Positions 14,656 to 21,545 of a stretch of DNA of 22,197 nt are shown piece by piece (positions within the stretch are counted from its first letter, which is position 1; every line of letters begins with the position of its first letter). The position numbers were made by a program, and so were the translations under genes. The stretch is from CAYMAI01 sp964388445 (lineage in GTDB: Bacteria; 4484-113; JAGGVC01), in contig CAYMAI010000015.1 in the NCBI GenBank assembly GCA_964388445.1, positions 1 through 22,197 of the forward strand. The letters run 5' to 3'. The notes under the pieces were generated by a model, which did no database searches, had not been told where the DNA came from, and worked only from the letters and a program-made list of their open reading frames with translations.

Positions 14656-15100
14656 AGGACCATTTTGGCATATGTCTGATTTTGTCCAAAGTCTCTGGAA
14701 CCGCCGGGAATGCCGTTATTATTACTGAACCGCCCTTAGGCTGCATTTGGATGACTACAACATAAGAGGATAATACAACCGCGACGCGCCGAAATGGATC
14801 TACAGCTTTCTTTTTGTTATTCCAGCCTTGAAACAACTCAGCATTAGGATTTTCAAGGGTCCATTTAATCCAATCTATTCTTTCCGCCCGCGATCTGTTA
14901 AAAAATACGCGCCCGTCCACTACACCATTCTTGTTTTCATAGAATCCGTGATCGAACCAGTGTTTCGGAAAAAAAACTCTAGTTTTGTCGAATGTCCAAA
15001 CCTCCACACCTTTGGCGCAATAGTTACGCAGGTAATGTCCACGGTATTCTTGTTCGGTAGCATAATTAACAAGAGCGGGAGCGGTTTTCCAATCGGTCAT
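14654..15100 (-). CDS. Likely BECR-fold (barnase-EndoU-ColE5/D-RelE-like) nuclease
   Basis: This 148-residue protein has the pattern of PBECR-type RNases. A histidine comes after an early strand (FFPKHWFDH, H47 or H51), then a helix with R-A-E-R-I-D-W-I-K-W-T-L-E-N-P-N-A-E, an RRVAVVLSSYVVVIQM strand pair and a final GGSVIITAFPA strand whose threonine (T129) sits where such enzymes place a catalytic residue. These domains are found in phage proteins and in toxins that cut RNA; activity here is inferred. The ATG lies inside the stop of the upstream DUF3800 gene (ATGA overlap), so the two are translated together. Base composition is clearly more AT-rich than the surrounding operons, a sign of acquisition. 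It could instead be a structural relative without nuclease activity. Confidence 0.55.
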   Translation of the reverse strand: MTDWKTAPALVNYATEQEYRGHYLRNYCAKGVEVWTFDKTRVFFPKHWFDHGFYENKNGVVDGRVFFNRSRAERIDWIKWTLENPNAELFQGWNNKKKAVDPFRRVAVVLSSYVVVIQMQPKGGSVIITAFPAVPETLDKIRHMPKWS

Positions 15101-15789
15101 CGCTCGCCTCTTGGCTCAAACGCGATATGGAATACGTTGAATTTCCGCTCGTACTGCCCCGTTGCTGATATTTCCCTATCGAGCTTCTGCTCGATATGGC
15201 GAATAAGATTCAATTTCGGTTCGCTTTCACTACGTTTGTGGTATTTATAGCTCACTGCGCCAATCAAGACGTCCGCAAGCTGCATAATCGGCGACTCGGA
15301 GGATGGAATGGACTGCACTTCGACGGTGGATGTCAGGTTCGATCTTTCTAGCGTTCGTTTTAGAACTTTAAGTCTTCCGTATACACGATTCGTCCGCACG
15401 TCCGCGAAAATTCTATAGTCGCAAAAATCCTCGATCCAACCTTTCAGCATGAAATAGTAGAACTTGTAGAACATTAACTCGGAGTCGTTTTCGTGTAGCC
15501 TCATATTTAGTTCATCCGAGCGAATTACCATTACGCGAAATCGAAGCTCGCTTTCGAAAAACAAATCCACAAGCGATTTATAAAACGGAAGCGCATGCGC
15601 GCTTACCCGCCGCCATTTCGCCTCTCCGTAAATGCAATGTTCATGCCTGAGTTCTTTTATCGCAGACTTAATTGCATCTCGAACTTCGGCCTTGATCCAG
15701 ATTCCGCCTATCAGCGCGAAGTAATCCCCCTCCTTCCGGGACTTAAAAAGCTCTTGGCCGCTCTCGTCGCAGTAGATTTCGTACTTCAT
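15097..15789 (-). CDS. DUF3800 family protein (RNase H-like fold)
   Basis: This 230-residue protein matches the DUF3800 pattern. It opens with YCDESG (D8, E9), then FALIGGIWI, GEAKW (E56, K58), a middle helical part with FYKFYYFMLKGW, YRIFADVR (D130) and the late motif MQLADVLIGAVSYK (D173). The spaced acidic residues suit an RNase H/integrase-like metal site. DUF3800 proteins are common in mobile and defence-rich regions but their biochemical role is not settled. It is the first gene of a two-gene unit with the BECR-like gene. No clear Shine-Dalgarno precedes the ATG; an AT-rich stretch about 20-35 bases upstream may serve as promoter. Composition is AT-rich relative to neighbours. Just upstream lies a remnant of a dehydrogenase gene. 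Confidence 0.8.
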   Translation of the reverse strand: MKYEIYCDESGQELFKSRKEGDYFALIGGIWIKAEVRDAIKSAIKELRHEHCIYGEAKWRRVSAHALPFYKSLVDLFFESELRFRVMVIRSDELNMRLHENDSELMFYKFYYFMLKGWIEDFCDYRIFADVRTNRVYGRLKVLKRTLERSNLTSTVEVQSIPSSESPIMQLADVLIGAVSYKYHKRSESEPKLNLIRHIEQKLDREISATGQYERKFNVFHIAFEPRGER

Positions 15790-15839
15790 AGCTTGCAGTA
15801 CCGATAAATATATTTAGAGACATTGCTTCCCTTCGAATA

Positions 15840-15905
15840 TTACCATAATACGTCCAACCTGCCCGCTGCGATGCAGCGTATGTTTTCCATTGCGTCGTTC
15901 AATAT
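15840..15905 (-). pseudogene. Remnant of the 3' end of a 2-hydroxyacid dehydrogenase gene
   Basis: On the minus strand this stretch reads NDAMENIRCIAAGRLDVLW and then a stop, nearly the same as the end of the intact dehydrogenase (DEVIENLRRIAAGRLDILN). At DNA level 15853-15900 matches 17151-17198 with 22 identical bases at the start and a few changes after. Upstream similarity fades at once, so only the last 20 or so codons survive. It lies between the DUF3800 gene and the pilin-like block. Confidence 0.7.
15853..15900. repeat. Copy A of an imperfect direct repeat
   Basis: The first 22 bases (15853-15874) are identical to 17151-17172, and the next 26 are diverged. Copy B is within the intact dehydrogenase gene; the copies are 1298 bp apart and enclose the pilin-like genes. 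Confidence 0.75.
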
Positions 15906-15942
15906 TTCGATGTTTCGGAGAACCTATGACGCCAACTGCATG

Positions 15943-16278
15943 TTAAGGTACTTTCTGCCCCGTCCATTCTCCTTCCGAATCGCGCAGCGGCCGGTCCCCG
16001 CTTTCGAGAACCATAATCACTCCGTCCGGAATTCCGTTTGAATTGCCTGTCCATCCGTCGGCTGCGAATATGCATCCTCCTTGTATTTTTGCTTCGAGCT
16101 GGGCCAAAATCTCCGGCGAATGCTTGTGCCTTTCTTGAAGGTACGCCGGTATTTCCAACAGCCAAGCTTGATTGGGCATTGGCACCTCCACTTCCTTGCC
16201 GTCAATTGCGGTCGCGATGAAAATCGCAGGCCCGAATACATCGATTCCGCGATTCTTCCTACCTCCGTAAATCCCCAT
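15943..16278 (-). CDS. C-terminal ORF in frame with the pilin-like gene (broken gene or coupled small gene)
   Basis: This 111-residue ORF starts with an ATG two codons after the TAA of the pilin-like gene and in the same frame: ...FDH-stop-A-MGIYGGRKNRG. It may therefore be the C-terminal part of one protein cut by a nonsense mutation, or a separate gene translated by reinitiation. Visible elements are a V-F-G-P-A-I-F-I-A-T-A strand, PNQAWLLEIPAYLQERHKHSPEILAQLEAKIQGG and a glycine- and aspartate-rich AADGWTGNSNGIPDG turn. I recognise no enzyme domain. No Shine-Dalgarno lies before the ATG. Codon use shows protein-like constraint, so the segment was coding recently or still is. Confidence 0.5.
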   Translation of the reverse strand: MGIYGGRKNRGIDVFGPAIFIATAIDGKEVEVPMPNQAWLLEIPAYLQERHKHSPEILAQLEAKIQGGCIFAADGWTGNSNGIPDGVIMVLESGDRPLRDSEGEWTGQKVP

Positions 16279-16281
16279 TGC

Positions 16282-17022
16282 TTAATGGTCGAATACAATC
16301 GGCCTGAAAGGTTCGAGTTTTGGATTTACCGAGCTACGTGGATGAATAAGAGGGTTTGATGATCGGTAGAAAAACATCCCCGGCAAAAAATAGTCGGGCT
16401 TCTCCGTTTCGGCGAAGTCGTACATCGGATAGCCGGCGAAGTCAACGCCCTCGATTTCGCCCGGCAATACGCTTGCGCCGAAATCCGGCTCGGCGCCGGA
16501 TGGAAATCTATGGTCGGGCATAACGTTGCCCATCAGCGCGCAGCTAGCACCGAACCTCGTACCGAATATTGCGCCCTTGCCGTCGTTTCGCAGCGGATCG
16601 TCCGTCTCAGTTTGTAGCCTTGCAACGGCAAGCGCATCCTTTATGAAAGGATTGCGCGGATAGCTCTCAAGATAACCGCGGCTTAGAAGGGGATCGATTG
16701 GGGAGTTCGATTCGGAAACATCGCGTCCATTTTTTAGCGCACGCATTGTACGGCCATCAGCTTTGTAGGGATCAAATTCGGGCGCATAATAGCGGTCGCC
16801 GCCGATTAAAAATGGTGGATACTCGCCACCGAAATCGGTAGCATATCTTTCGATTGCAAGTTGGATTGCATGTGCGTTCTGCTTTGCCGTGGCTTCCATG
16901 CGTCTTTCGCGAAGTTGAGTGAATCCTTTGGCTGCCGAAAAAAACGCGAGAACCAAGATTGCAATTACTAATATAGAAAAAAACCAGGAAAAAAACCTTT
17001 GCACTTCGCACCTCGCGGCCAT
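16282..17022 (-). CDS. Pilin-like membrane-anchored protein
   Basis: The protein has a short basic N-terminus, one transmembrane helix (FFSWFFSILVIAILVLAFFSA) and then a long helix with E-A-T-A-K-Q-N-A-H-A-I-Q-L-A-I-E-R-Y-A-T-D-F-G-G-E-Y-P and Y-P-R-N-P-F, typical of type II secretion/pilin-like proteins. The later part holds PGMFFYRS and a D/G-rich body. A prepilin peptidase site ahead of the helix is not seen, so it is probably anchored rather than processed. The ATG at 17022 has GGGGAG about 12 bases upstream; a TTG at 17058 in the same frame is an alternative start. The TAA at 16284-16282 is followed in frame by another ORF. A protein with the same core motifs is encoded at 20742. Its role may be in surface assembly or secretion. 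Confidence 0.7.
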   Translation of the reverse strand: MAARCEVQRFFSWFFSILVIAILVLAFFSAAKGFTQLRERRMEATAKQNAHAIQLAIERYATDFGGEYPPFLIGGDRYYAPEFDPYKADGRTMRALKNGRDVSESNSPIDPLLSRGYLESYPRNPFIKDALAVARLQTETDDPLRNDGKGAIFGTRFGASCALMGNVMPDHRFPSGAEPDFGASVLPGEIEGVDFAGYPMYDFAETEKPDYFLPGMFFYRSSNPLIHPRSSVNPKLEPFRPIVFDH

Positions 17023-17113
17023 TGCGCGCCTGAACTCCCCTAGGTGACCATGTTCCAAACTTCCCGGCCATTCAAATATTACCGGAAAATCTCGAAATTC
17101 GCCACATCCCCCC

Positions 17114-18235
17114 CTAATACCACCGTTCCAAATCCACCATATTTAATATATCCAACCTGCCCGCTGCGATGCGGCGTAAGTTTTCGATAACTTCGTCCCA
17201 GCGCTCCAAATCCCCGAACGGCGAAGCTGCGCGGTGCGGCGACATGACTACGTTTTCGAGCTCGTGGAACGGATGCGCCTTCGCGTCGTAAGGAAACTTC
17301 CGCCCGGCTTCATCCGGCTGCGGCGAATAGTCGTACCAAACGTCAATCCCCGCGCCCGCGATTGTCCCGTCCCGCAGCGCCCGATACAGCGCCGCTTCAT
17401 CGACGGCTTTGCCCCTGCCAACGTGCACCAGCAGCGCGCCGCCGCCGCGGCCTTCTTCGGATTCGTACGTCGCGTCCATTTCGTGCCGGCAATTCGCGCC
17501 GAGAATCTTAAGCTCTCGCTCTCCGATTATCCCTTCGGTATCGGGCGTCAGCGGCAGCGCGACGAAAAGCACATTCACCGAGGCGAGAAACTTATCGAAA
17601 TATTCCAGCGTATATTTGCGCACTGCGGCGTAGAGCGATTCGTCGAGCGCCGTCCAATTTTCATACCGCTGCGGCCCTCCGGCGTTCCAATCGCGCCTTA
17701 GCGCATGAAACTCCATTCCGCATCCCGACAAAATCCGGTGGATTTTGCGCCCAAGCGAGCCGTAGCCGAGAAATCCGCACCGCCTGCCCGCAAGCGGGAT
17801 GGACGGCGCGCCTTCGCCGTTCGCCCGCCAGCCGCCGGCAGCCATTCGGTTGTGGTGCGGAACGATGCGGTTCGTAAGCGCGAGCAACAACGCGGCAGCG
17901 TGCTCGGCGGTAAACAGCGTATTGCCGTGGCCGTTAGAAAGCATTACGCCGCGCTCCGCATTGAGCTTCCGGAACGGCTCGATTAAATGCTGGACGCCGG
18001 CGCCGGGGAAAATGTGAAGCTTCAGGTTTTTTGCGGCAGCGAGAAACTCCGCGGAAGGCCGCCAGCCGACGGAAACGTCCGCATGCGGCGCGTGTTCAAG
18101 CGCGAAGGCGGCGATTTCTTCCGGCGTCGCTTCATCCGGAAAAATCAGGCGCACGTCCGCGTCCCCAAGCCGCCCGCGAAGGCGCTCGCGAAGCTCCGGC
18201 TTTGCGCCGAAAATAAACAGCACGTTCGTCGTCAT
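17114..18235 (-). CDS. D-isomer-specific 2-hydroxyacid dehydrogenase family protein
   Basis: Family members interconvert 2-hydroxy and 2-keto acids with NAD(H) in the cytoplasm. The 373-residue protein has the Rossmann motif GYGSLG (157-162), VNVLFVALPLTPDTEGIIG (220-238), the HVGRG segment with R274 in the catalytic arginine position, AGAGIDVW and VVMSPHRAA with H334. A stretch of about 20 residues (HEMDATYESEEGRGGG, about 251-266) is inserted between the usual strands. The glutamate usually present after DVW/DVF is not in its normal context (YDYSPQPDE), so catalysis may differ. The start ATG has GATAAT eight bases upstream on the minus strand, so it may be nearly leaderless. It is divergent from a lactate permease-family gene, suggesting a hydroxy-acid related function; the substrate is unknown. 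Confidence 0.85.
   Translation of the reverse strand: MTTNVLFIFGAKPELRERLRGRLGDADVRLIFPDEATPEEIAAFALEHAPHADVSVGWRPSAEFLAAAKNLKLHIFPGAGVQHLIEPFRKLNAERGVMLSNGHGNTLFTAEHAAALLLALTNRIVPHHNRMAAGGWRANGEGAPSIPLAGRRCGFLGYGSLGRKIHRILSGCGMEFHALRRDWNAGGPQRYENWTALDESLYAAVRKYTLEYFDKFLASVNVLFVALPLTPDTEGIIGERELKILGANCRHEMDATYESEEGRGGGALLVHVGRGKAVDEAALYRALRDGTIAGAGIDVWYDYSPQPDEAGRKFPYDAKAHPFHELENVVMSPHRAASPFGDLERWDEVIENLRRIAAGRLDILNMVDLERWY
17151..17198. repeat. Copy B of the imperfect direct repeat (inside the dehydrogenase 3' end)
   Basis: This matches 15853-15900, with 22 identical bases from 17151 to 17172. It encodes the ENLRRIAAGRLD part of the intact dehydrogenase. Confidence 0.75.
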
Positions 18236-18243
18236 AAGTTTCG

Positions 18244-18249
18244 ATTATC
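18244..18249 (-). promoter_or_regulatory. -10 element of the dehydrogenase gene
   Basis: On the minus strand GATAAT is followed by eight bases and the ATG at 18235. No ribosome-binding site is visible, so the transcript probably has a leader of at most a base or two. Confidence 0.4.
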
Positions 18250-18265
18250 GCACGCGAGGTTTTGA

Positions 18266-18294
18266 TTGCTCTCGCGGCCCGGCAAAATTATAAT
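18266..18294 (+). promoter_or_regulatory. Promoter of the permease gene
   Basis: TTGCTC (18266-18271), 17 bases, then a perfect TATAAT (18289-18294). GGAGGG at 18304-18309 gives a normal ribosome-binding site before the ATG at 18315. Confidence 0.6.
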
Positions 18295-18314
18295 CGGGAT
18301 TTCGGAGGGCCGCG

Positions 18315-19934
18315 ATGCTCGTTCTTGCCGCCGTGTCGCCCGTGATCTTGATTTTTCTGTTGATGACGCTTTTCAGGCGCCCCGCGGATGCGGCCGGCCT
18401 TATCGGCTGGGGTTTCACGGCGCTCGTTGCCGCCGCGTTTTTCGGCACTTCGCTAGAGGTCGTTCTTTTCGCGTCGCTCGCCGGAATCGTGGCGAGTTTT
18501 CCGATCAGCCTTATGGTAGCGGCGTCCATTTTCCAGATAAACGTGATGGAAGAGGCCGGGGCGCTTCGGCGAATCGTCGCGATGATGAAAACGCTGGGCC
18601 GCGGAAATCGCGCCGTACAGATAATGCTCATCAACGTAGGCGCGGGGACGGTGCTCGCCGCGCTCGGCGCGACGCCGGTTTCGATTTTGCCGCCCATTAT
18701 GCTCGCTCTCGGCTATTCTCCGTTCGCCGCGATCGCGCTGCCGGCCATCGGCTACGACTCGCTATGCACGTACGCGCTGCTTGGCGTGCCCGTCGTCGTG
18801 TTCGCGGACGTCGCGGGCGGAATAACCGGCACGCCGATGACGCCGGCGCAGGCAGGCGCGTTTTTCGCGCAGTACATGCCGTTCGTGACGACGATGATTG
18901 CGCTTTCGATGCTCTACCTCGCGGGCGGGTTCTCCGAGCTTAAAAAAAGCTGGCACGTCGCGCTGATAACCGGAATAACCGCAGGGTTTATCGCCATCGG
19001 GATGAACGCTGCGGGACTGCCCACGCTTACCGGCGTCGTCGCGGGCGCGGGCGTGATTGTCGCGATGACGGCGTGGCTTAAGTTCACGGGCAAAAAAATA
19101 ATCGACAGAAGCGCGGTAAGCGCGGATGACGCCGCCGCTGAAAAGTCGATGAGCGTTTTGCGCGCCGCGCTGCCGTGGCTGCTGCTCGTCGGGTTCAGCG
19201 TTCTCACGAATTTCAAGCCGCTCGGCGTTTTCGATTTGCTGTTCGTCAAATTCAGTATGCCGGTCGAAATCATTCCGGGAAAGCCGGAGCTTTTGCGAAT
19301 GCTCTGGCACGCGTATACGTGGGTTTTTATCGCGACGGTTGTTTCGATACCGTTTTACAAAATGACGGGCGAGCGGCTTCGCGCAGTGATGAAAAAGACC
19401 GCGCGCAGGGTGCCGCGGCCCGCGTTCGCGGCGGCGATTTATTTCGCGATAGCCTATGTCCTCAATCACAGCGGCAAGACAGCCGCGGCGGCGGCGGCGG
19501 CGGGCGGCGGGCGCGAATGGACGCTTGGCGGTTCGAACATGATTGCGGTAATCGCGCAGGCGAGCGCGGACTTGTTCGGAAGTTTTTATGCGGCGGCGGC
19601 GGGATTTTTGGGACTGCTTGGCGGATTCATCAGCGGCAGCGAAACTTCGAGCATCGCAATGCTGACCAAACTTCATTTCGATACGGTGGCCAAGATTTAT
19701 TCCGAAGCCTCGGATGGCGACCTTCTTGCAATCGCGCTGCTCGTGTCGGCGTTTTCGGGCATCGGCGGCGGGCTCGCGTCCGTGATAAGCCCGGCGAAAC
19801 TGCAAAACGCCGCGGCGGTAATCGACAAAACCGGCTACGAGAGCAAAGTTATAAAAAGCACAGCCGTTATTTCTTTAATTATGGTCGCGATGACCGCGAT
19901 TTTGACTATAATATTCATGTCGCGATATATCTGA
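18315..19934 (+). CDS. Lactate permease (LctP/LldP) family transporter
   Basis: This is a 539-residue membrane protein with about 12-14 hydrophobic helices. Family features include a long hydrophobic N-terminal half with NVMEEAGALRRIVAMM, LPWLLLVGFSVLTNF in the middle, and the diagnostic GGFISGSETSSIAMLTKLHFDT segment near residue 440, close to the GGSETSSN/KLHF region of lactate permeases. GGGLASVISPAKLQNAA follows, like the family's SPQSIAVA helix. These proteins import lactate or glycolate with protons. An alanine run (about 390-397) in a loop is low complexity. The ATG start has a strong GGAGGG ribosome-binding site. It is divergent from a 2-hydroxyacid dehydrogenase gene, in line with uptake and oxidation of a hydroxy acid. 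The amidase gene follows after 21 bases. Confidence 0.85.
   Translation: MLVLAAVSPVILIFLLMTLFRRPADAAGLIGWGFTALVAAAFFGTSLEVVLFASLAGIVASFPISLMVAASIFQINVMEEAGALRRIVAMMKTLGRGNRAVQIMLINVGAGTVLAALGATPVSILPPIMLALGYSPFAAIALPAIGYDSLCTYALLGVPVVVFADVAGGITGTPMTPAQAGAFFAQYMPFVTTMIALSMLYLAGGFSELKKSWHVALITGITAGFIAIGMNAAGLPTLTGVVAGAGVIVAMTAWLKFTGKKIIDRSAVSADDAAAEKSMSVLRAALPWLLLVGFSVLTNFKPLGVFDLLFVKFSMPVEIIPGKPELLRMLWHAYTWVFIATVVSIPFYKMTGERLRAVMKKTARRVPRPAFAAAIYFAIAYVLNHSGKTAAAAAAAGGGREWTLGGSNMIAVIAQASADLFGSFYAAAAGFLGLLGGFISGSETSSIAMLTKLHFDTVAKIYSEASDGDLLAIALLVSAFSGIGGGLASVISPAKLQNAAAVIDKTGYESKVIKSTAVISLIMVAMTAILTIIFMSRYI
19907..19912 (+). promoter_or_regulatory. Possible internal -10 before the amidase gene
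   Basis: TATAAT lies within the 3' end of the permease gene, 43 bases before the amidase start. No -35 is seen at the usual distance, so this is weak. Confidence 0.25.
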
Positions 19935-19955
19935 TAAAAAGGAGCAAACTAAAAG

Positions 19956-20636
19956 GTGGAAATGAAAACATCCGAGGTTGCCTTCTTCAAGGACGTGGAA
20001 ATCAAACCCATATTCCTGATTTTGCACCACACAGCGTCGAACGCTGACATGAGCGATTACCTTGCAAATCCCGGCGACGGGCGTAAGGTGAGCGTGCATT
20101 TTCACGTTAGCCGCAAGGGCGCAGTCACGAGATACTCGAATCTCGCCGATTTGTCGGCGAAAACGGCGAAGCAGGCGTTTCACGCGGGCGAAAGCGAGTG
20201 GACATACCGGGGGAAAAAGTACACTAGCCTCAACCGGTATTCCATCGGCATCGAAATGGACGGCGACGGCAAAACCCCGTTCACGAAAATACAGCTGGAC
20301 AAAACCTTTAAGCTAAGTCTGCAGATTATGTCGGCGTTCGGTATAGCTCCGGAGTGCGTGCTCGGCCACAAGGAGATTTCGCCCGGCCGCAAAATCGACC
20401 CGTCCCCGATGGATATGGACGAAGTGCGCGGCACGCTCGCGATGAGAATTGCATCGGGCATAGGCGCGAGCGGCGTGGCCGACATGGAAACCGCGGCGGA
20501 GCTGTTGGCGATAATTTGGCACGGGGGAAAGGGCGTTTTGGCGCGGATTCCCGAGAAGGCGCGACGCGGCCATCCGCTCATAAAAATCGCGAACGAAGCG
20601 ACCGCATATATTAAAAACAAGTACGGAATAAAGTAA
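19956..20636 (+). CDS. N-acetylmuramoyl-L-alanine amidase (Amidase_2 family)
   Basis: Amidase_2 enzymes cut the bond between muramic acid and the stem peptide using one zinc. The 226-residue product has the family motifs in order: FLILHHTAS (H24/H25), VSVHFHVSRKGAVTRY (47-60), HAGESEW (76-82), NRYSIGIEMDGDG (93-105) and VLGHKEISPGRKIDPSP (135-151) with H138 and D148 as expected zinc ligands. No signal peptide or membrane segment is present, so it may act on recycled muropeptides in the cytoplasm, like AmpD, or leave the cell by lysis like a phage endolysin. About 75 C-terminal residues are helical and unassigned. The GTG start at 19956 has AAGGAG 11 bases upstream; the ATG at 19962 is an alternative. 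It follows the permease gene closely. Confidence 0.9.
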   Translation: MEMKTSEVAFFKDVEIKPIFLILHHTASNADMSDYLANPGDGRKVSVHFHVSRKGAVTRYSNLADLSAKTAKQAFHAGESEWTYRGKKYTSLNRYSIGIEMDGDGKTPFTKIQLDKTFKLSLQIMSAFGIAPECVLGHKEISPGRKIDPSPMDMDEVRGTLAMRIASGIGASGVADMETAAELLAIIWHGGKGVLARIPEKARRGHPLIKIANEATAYIKNKYGIK

Positions 20637-20741
20637 CGCCGCCAAAATGAAATCGCGGCTAGATTGGAAATCCGTATGTTTTTCGAACACGCGATTATCG
20701 AACACGACGCCATGCGATAGACTTGCAAGGAGGAATCGAAA

Positions 20742-21428
20742 ATGCTGAAGGAAACTTGCGGCGGCTGCGGAACTGAAAATCCCGAAGGCGCGCGATTTTG
20801 CGCAATGTGCGGCGCGGCAATCGGCGCGCGGTCCGCGCCTCGAGGCGTGCACCCGTCCTACGGCGTACCCGTTTCGTCCGGAGAACTGCTTGGATTCGGC
20901 GCTCTTGCGGTTTTGATGCCGGGAATCGGTACGATCATATCGTACGTCATGGCAGGGCTTTGGATTTCACGCAGGCGGCCGGGCGGCACCGGTTTTCTAA
21001 CGTTCGCGATTATTTATCCGTTCTTTGTTTTGCTTTTCGTCGCGCCCGCCCTGATTGCGATGCCGAATTATATTCGCGTAAAAAACCTTGCGATGGAAGC
21101 GGAAGTGAAGTCGAATTTTCACAACATTCAGCTGTCGGTCGAGCGATACGCCGTGGACCACGACGGCGAATATCCATCGGATATAAACGAATTGATTACG
21201 CTGGGATATATTGGCGAGTTTCCGAGAAATCCGCTTTCTCCGAGGAACGAATCCGGAATGACATCGAGGAAATACATGCGGCCCGTCGCGGACGGCAATT
21301 ACAGCGCCGGCGATTTCGTATATTTGCCGCGCATAAGTCCGGAAGGGAAGGTGACGGGATACGAACTAAAGCTTTACGGTTCTCTCGAAAATCGCGGCTT
21401 CATCGAAAAGCTGTCCGGCGGGGAATAA
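20742..21428 (+). CDS. Zinc-ribbon membrane protein with pilin-like domain
   Basis: This 228-residue protein starts with a zinc ribbon, C6-x2-C9 ... C20-x2-C23 (CGGCG...FCAMCG). Two hydrophobic segments follow, at about residues 50-75 and 83-105. The rest resembles pilin-like proteins: A-M-E-A-E-V-K-S-N-F-H-N-I-Q-L-S-V-E-R-Y-A-V-D-H-D-G-E-Y-P-S and L-G-Y-I-G-E-F-P-R-N-P, which shares its core with the protein at 16282 (QNAHAIQLAIERYATDFGGEYP, YPRNPF). The zinc ribbon is probably cytoplasmic and the pilin-like part outside, giving a membrane anchor with a sensor or docking head. The ATG is preceded by a strong AAGGAGG ribosome-binding site. Such zinc-ribbon heads are common on membrane proteins of uncertain role. 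No assembly ATPase or peptidase gene is nearby. Confidence 0.75.
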   Translation: MLKETCGGCGTENPEGARFCAMCGAAIGARSAPRGVHPSYGVPVSSGELLGFGALAVLMPGIGTIISYVMAGLWISRRRPGGTGFLTFAIIYPFFVLLFVAPALIAMPNYIRVKNLAMEAEVKSNFHNIQLSVERYAVDHDGEYPSDINELITLGYIGEFPRNPLSPRNESGMTSRKYMRPVADGNYSAGDFVYLPRISPEGKVTGYELKLYGSLENRGFIEKLSGGE

Positions 21429-21530
21429 GCGAGATAAGGGATGGAATTCTCCGCCAAAAATCTCTAGCGTAATCAAGAGCTGGATACATGCGGACGGCTC
21501 CAACTGAAACTTCATTTCATACCATAATGC

Positions 21531-21536
21531 TATAAT
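21531..21536 (+). promoter_or_regulatory. -10 element of the cyclase gene
   Basis: A perfect TATAAT lies nine bases before the ATG at 21546, with no ribosome-binding site between. The expected transcript leader is about three bases or less. Confidence 0.5.
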
Positions 21537-21545
21537 TCGCCTCGT

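Noticed and set aside
19486..19515. GCG-repeat tract as a possible phase-variation site
   Set aside because: It encodes an alanine run in a permease loop; the unit is three bases, so changes in number would not shift the frame.
18762..19805. 347-codon open frame on the minus strand
   Set aside because: It is antisense to the permease gene, with extreme Arg/His content and no recognisable domain.
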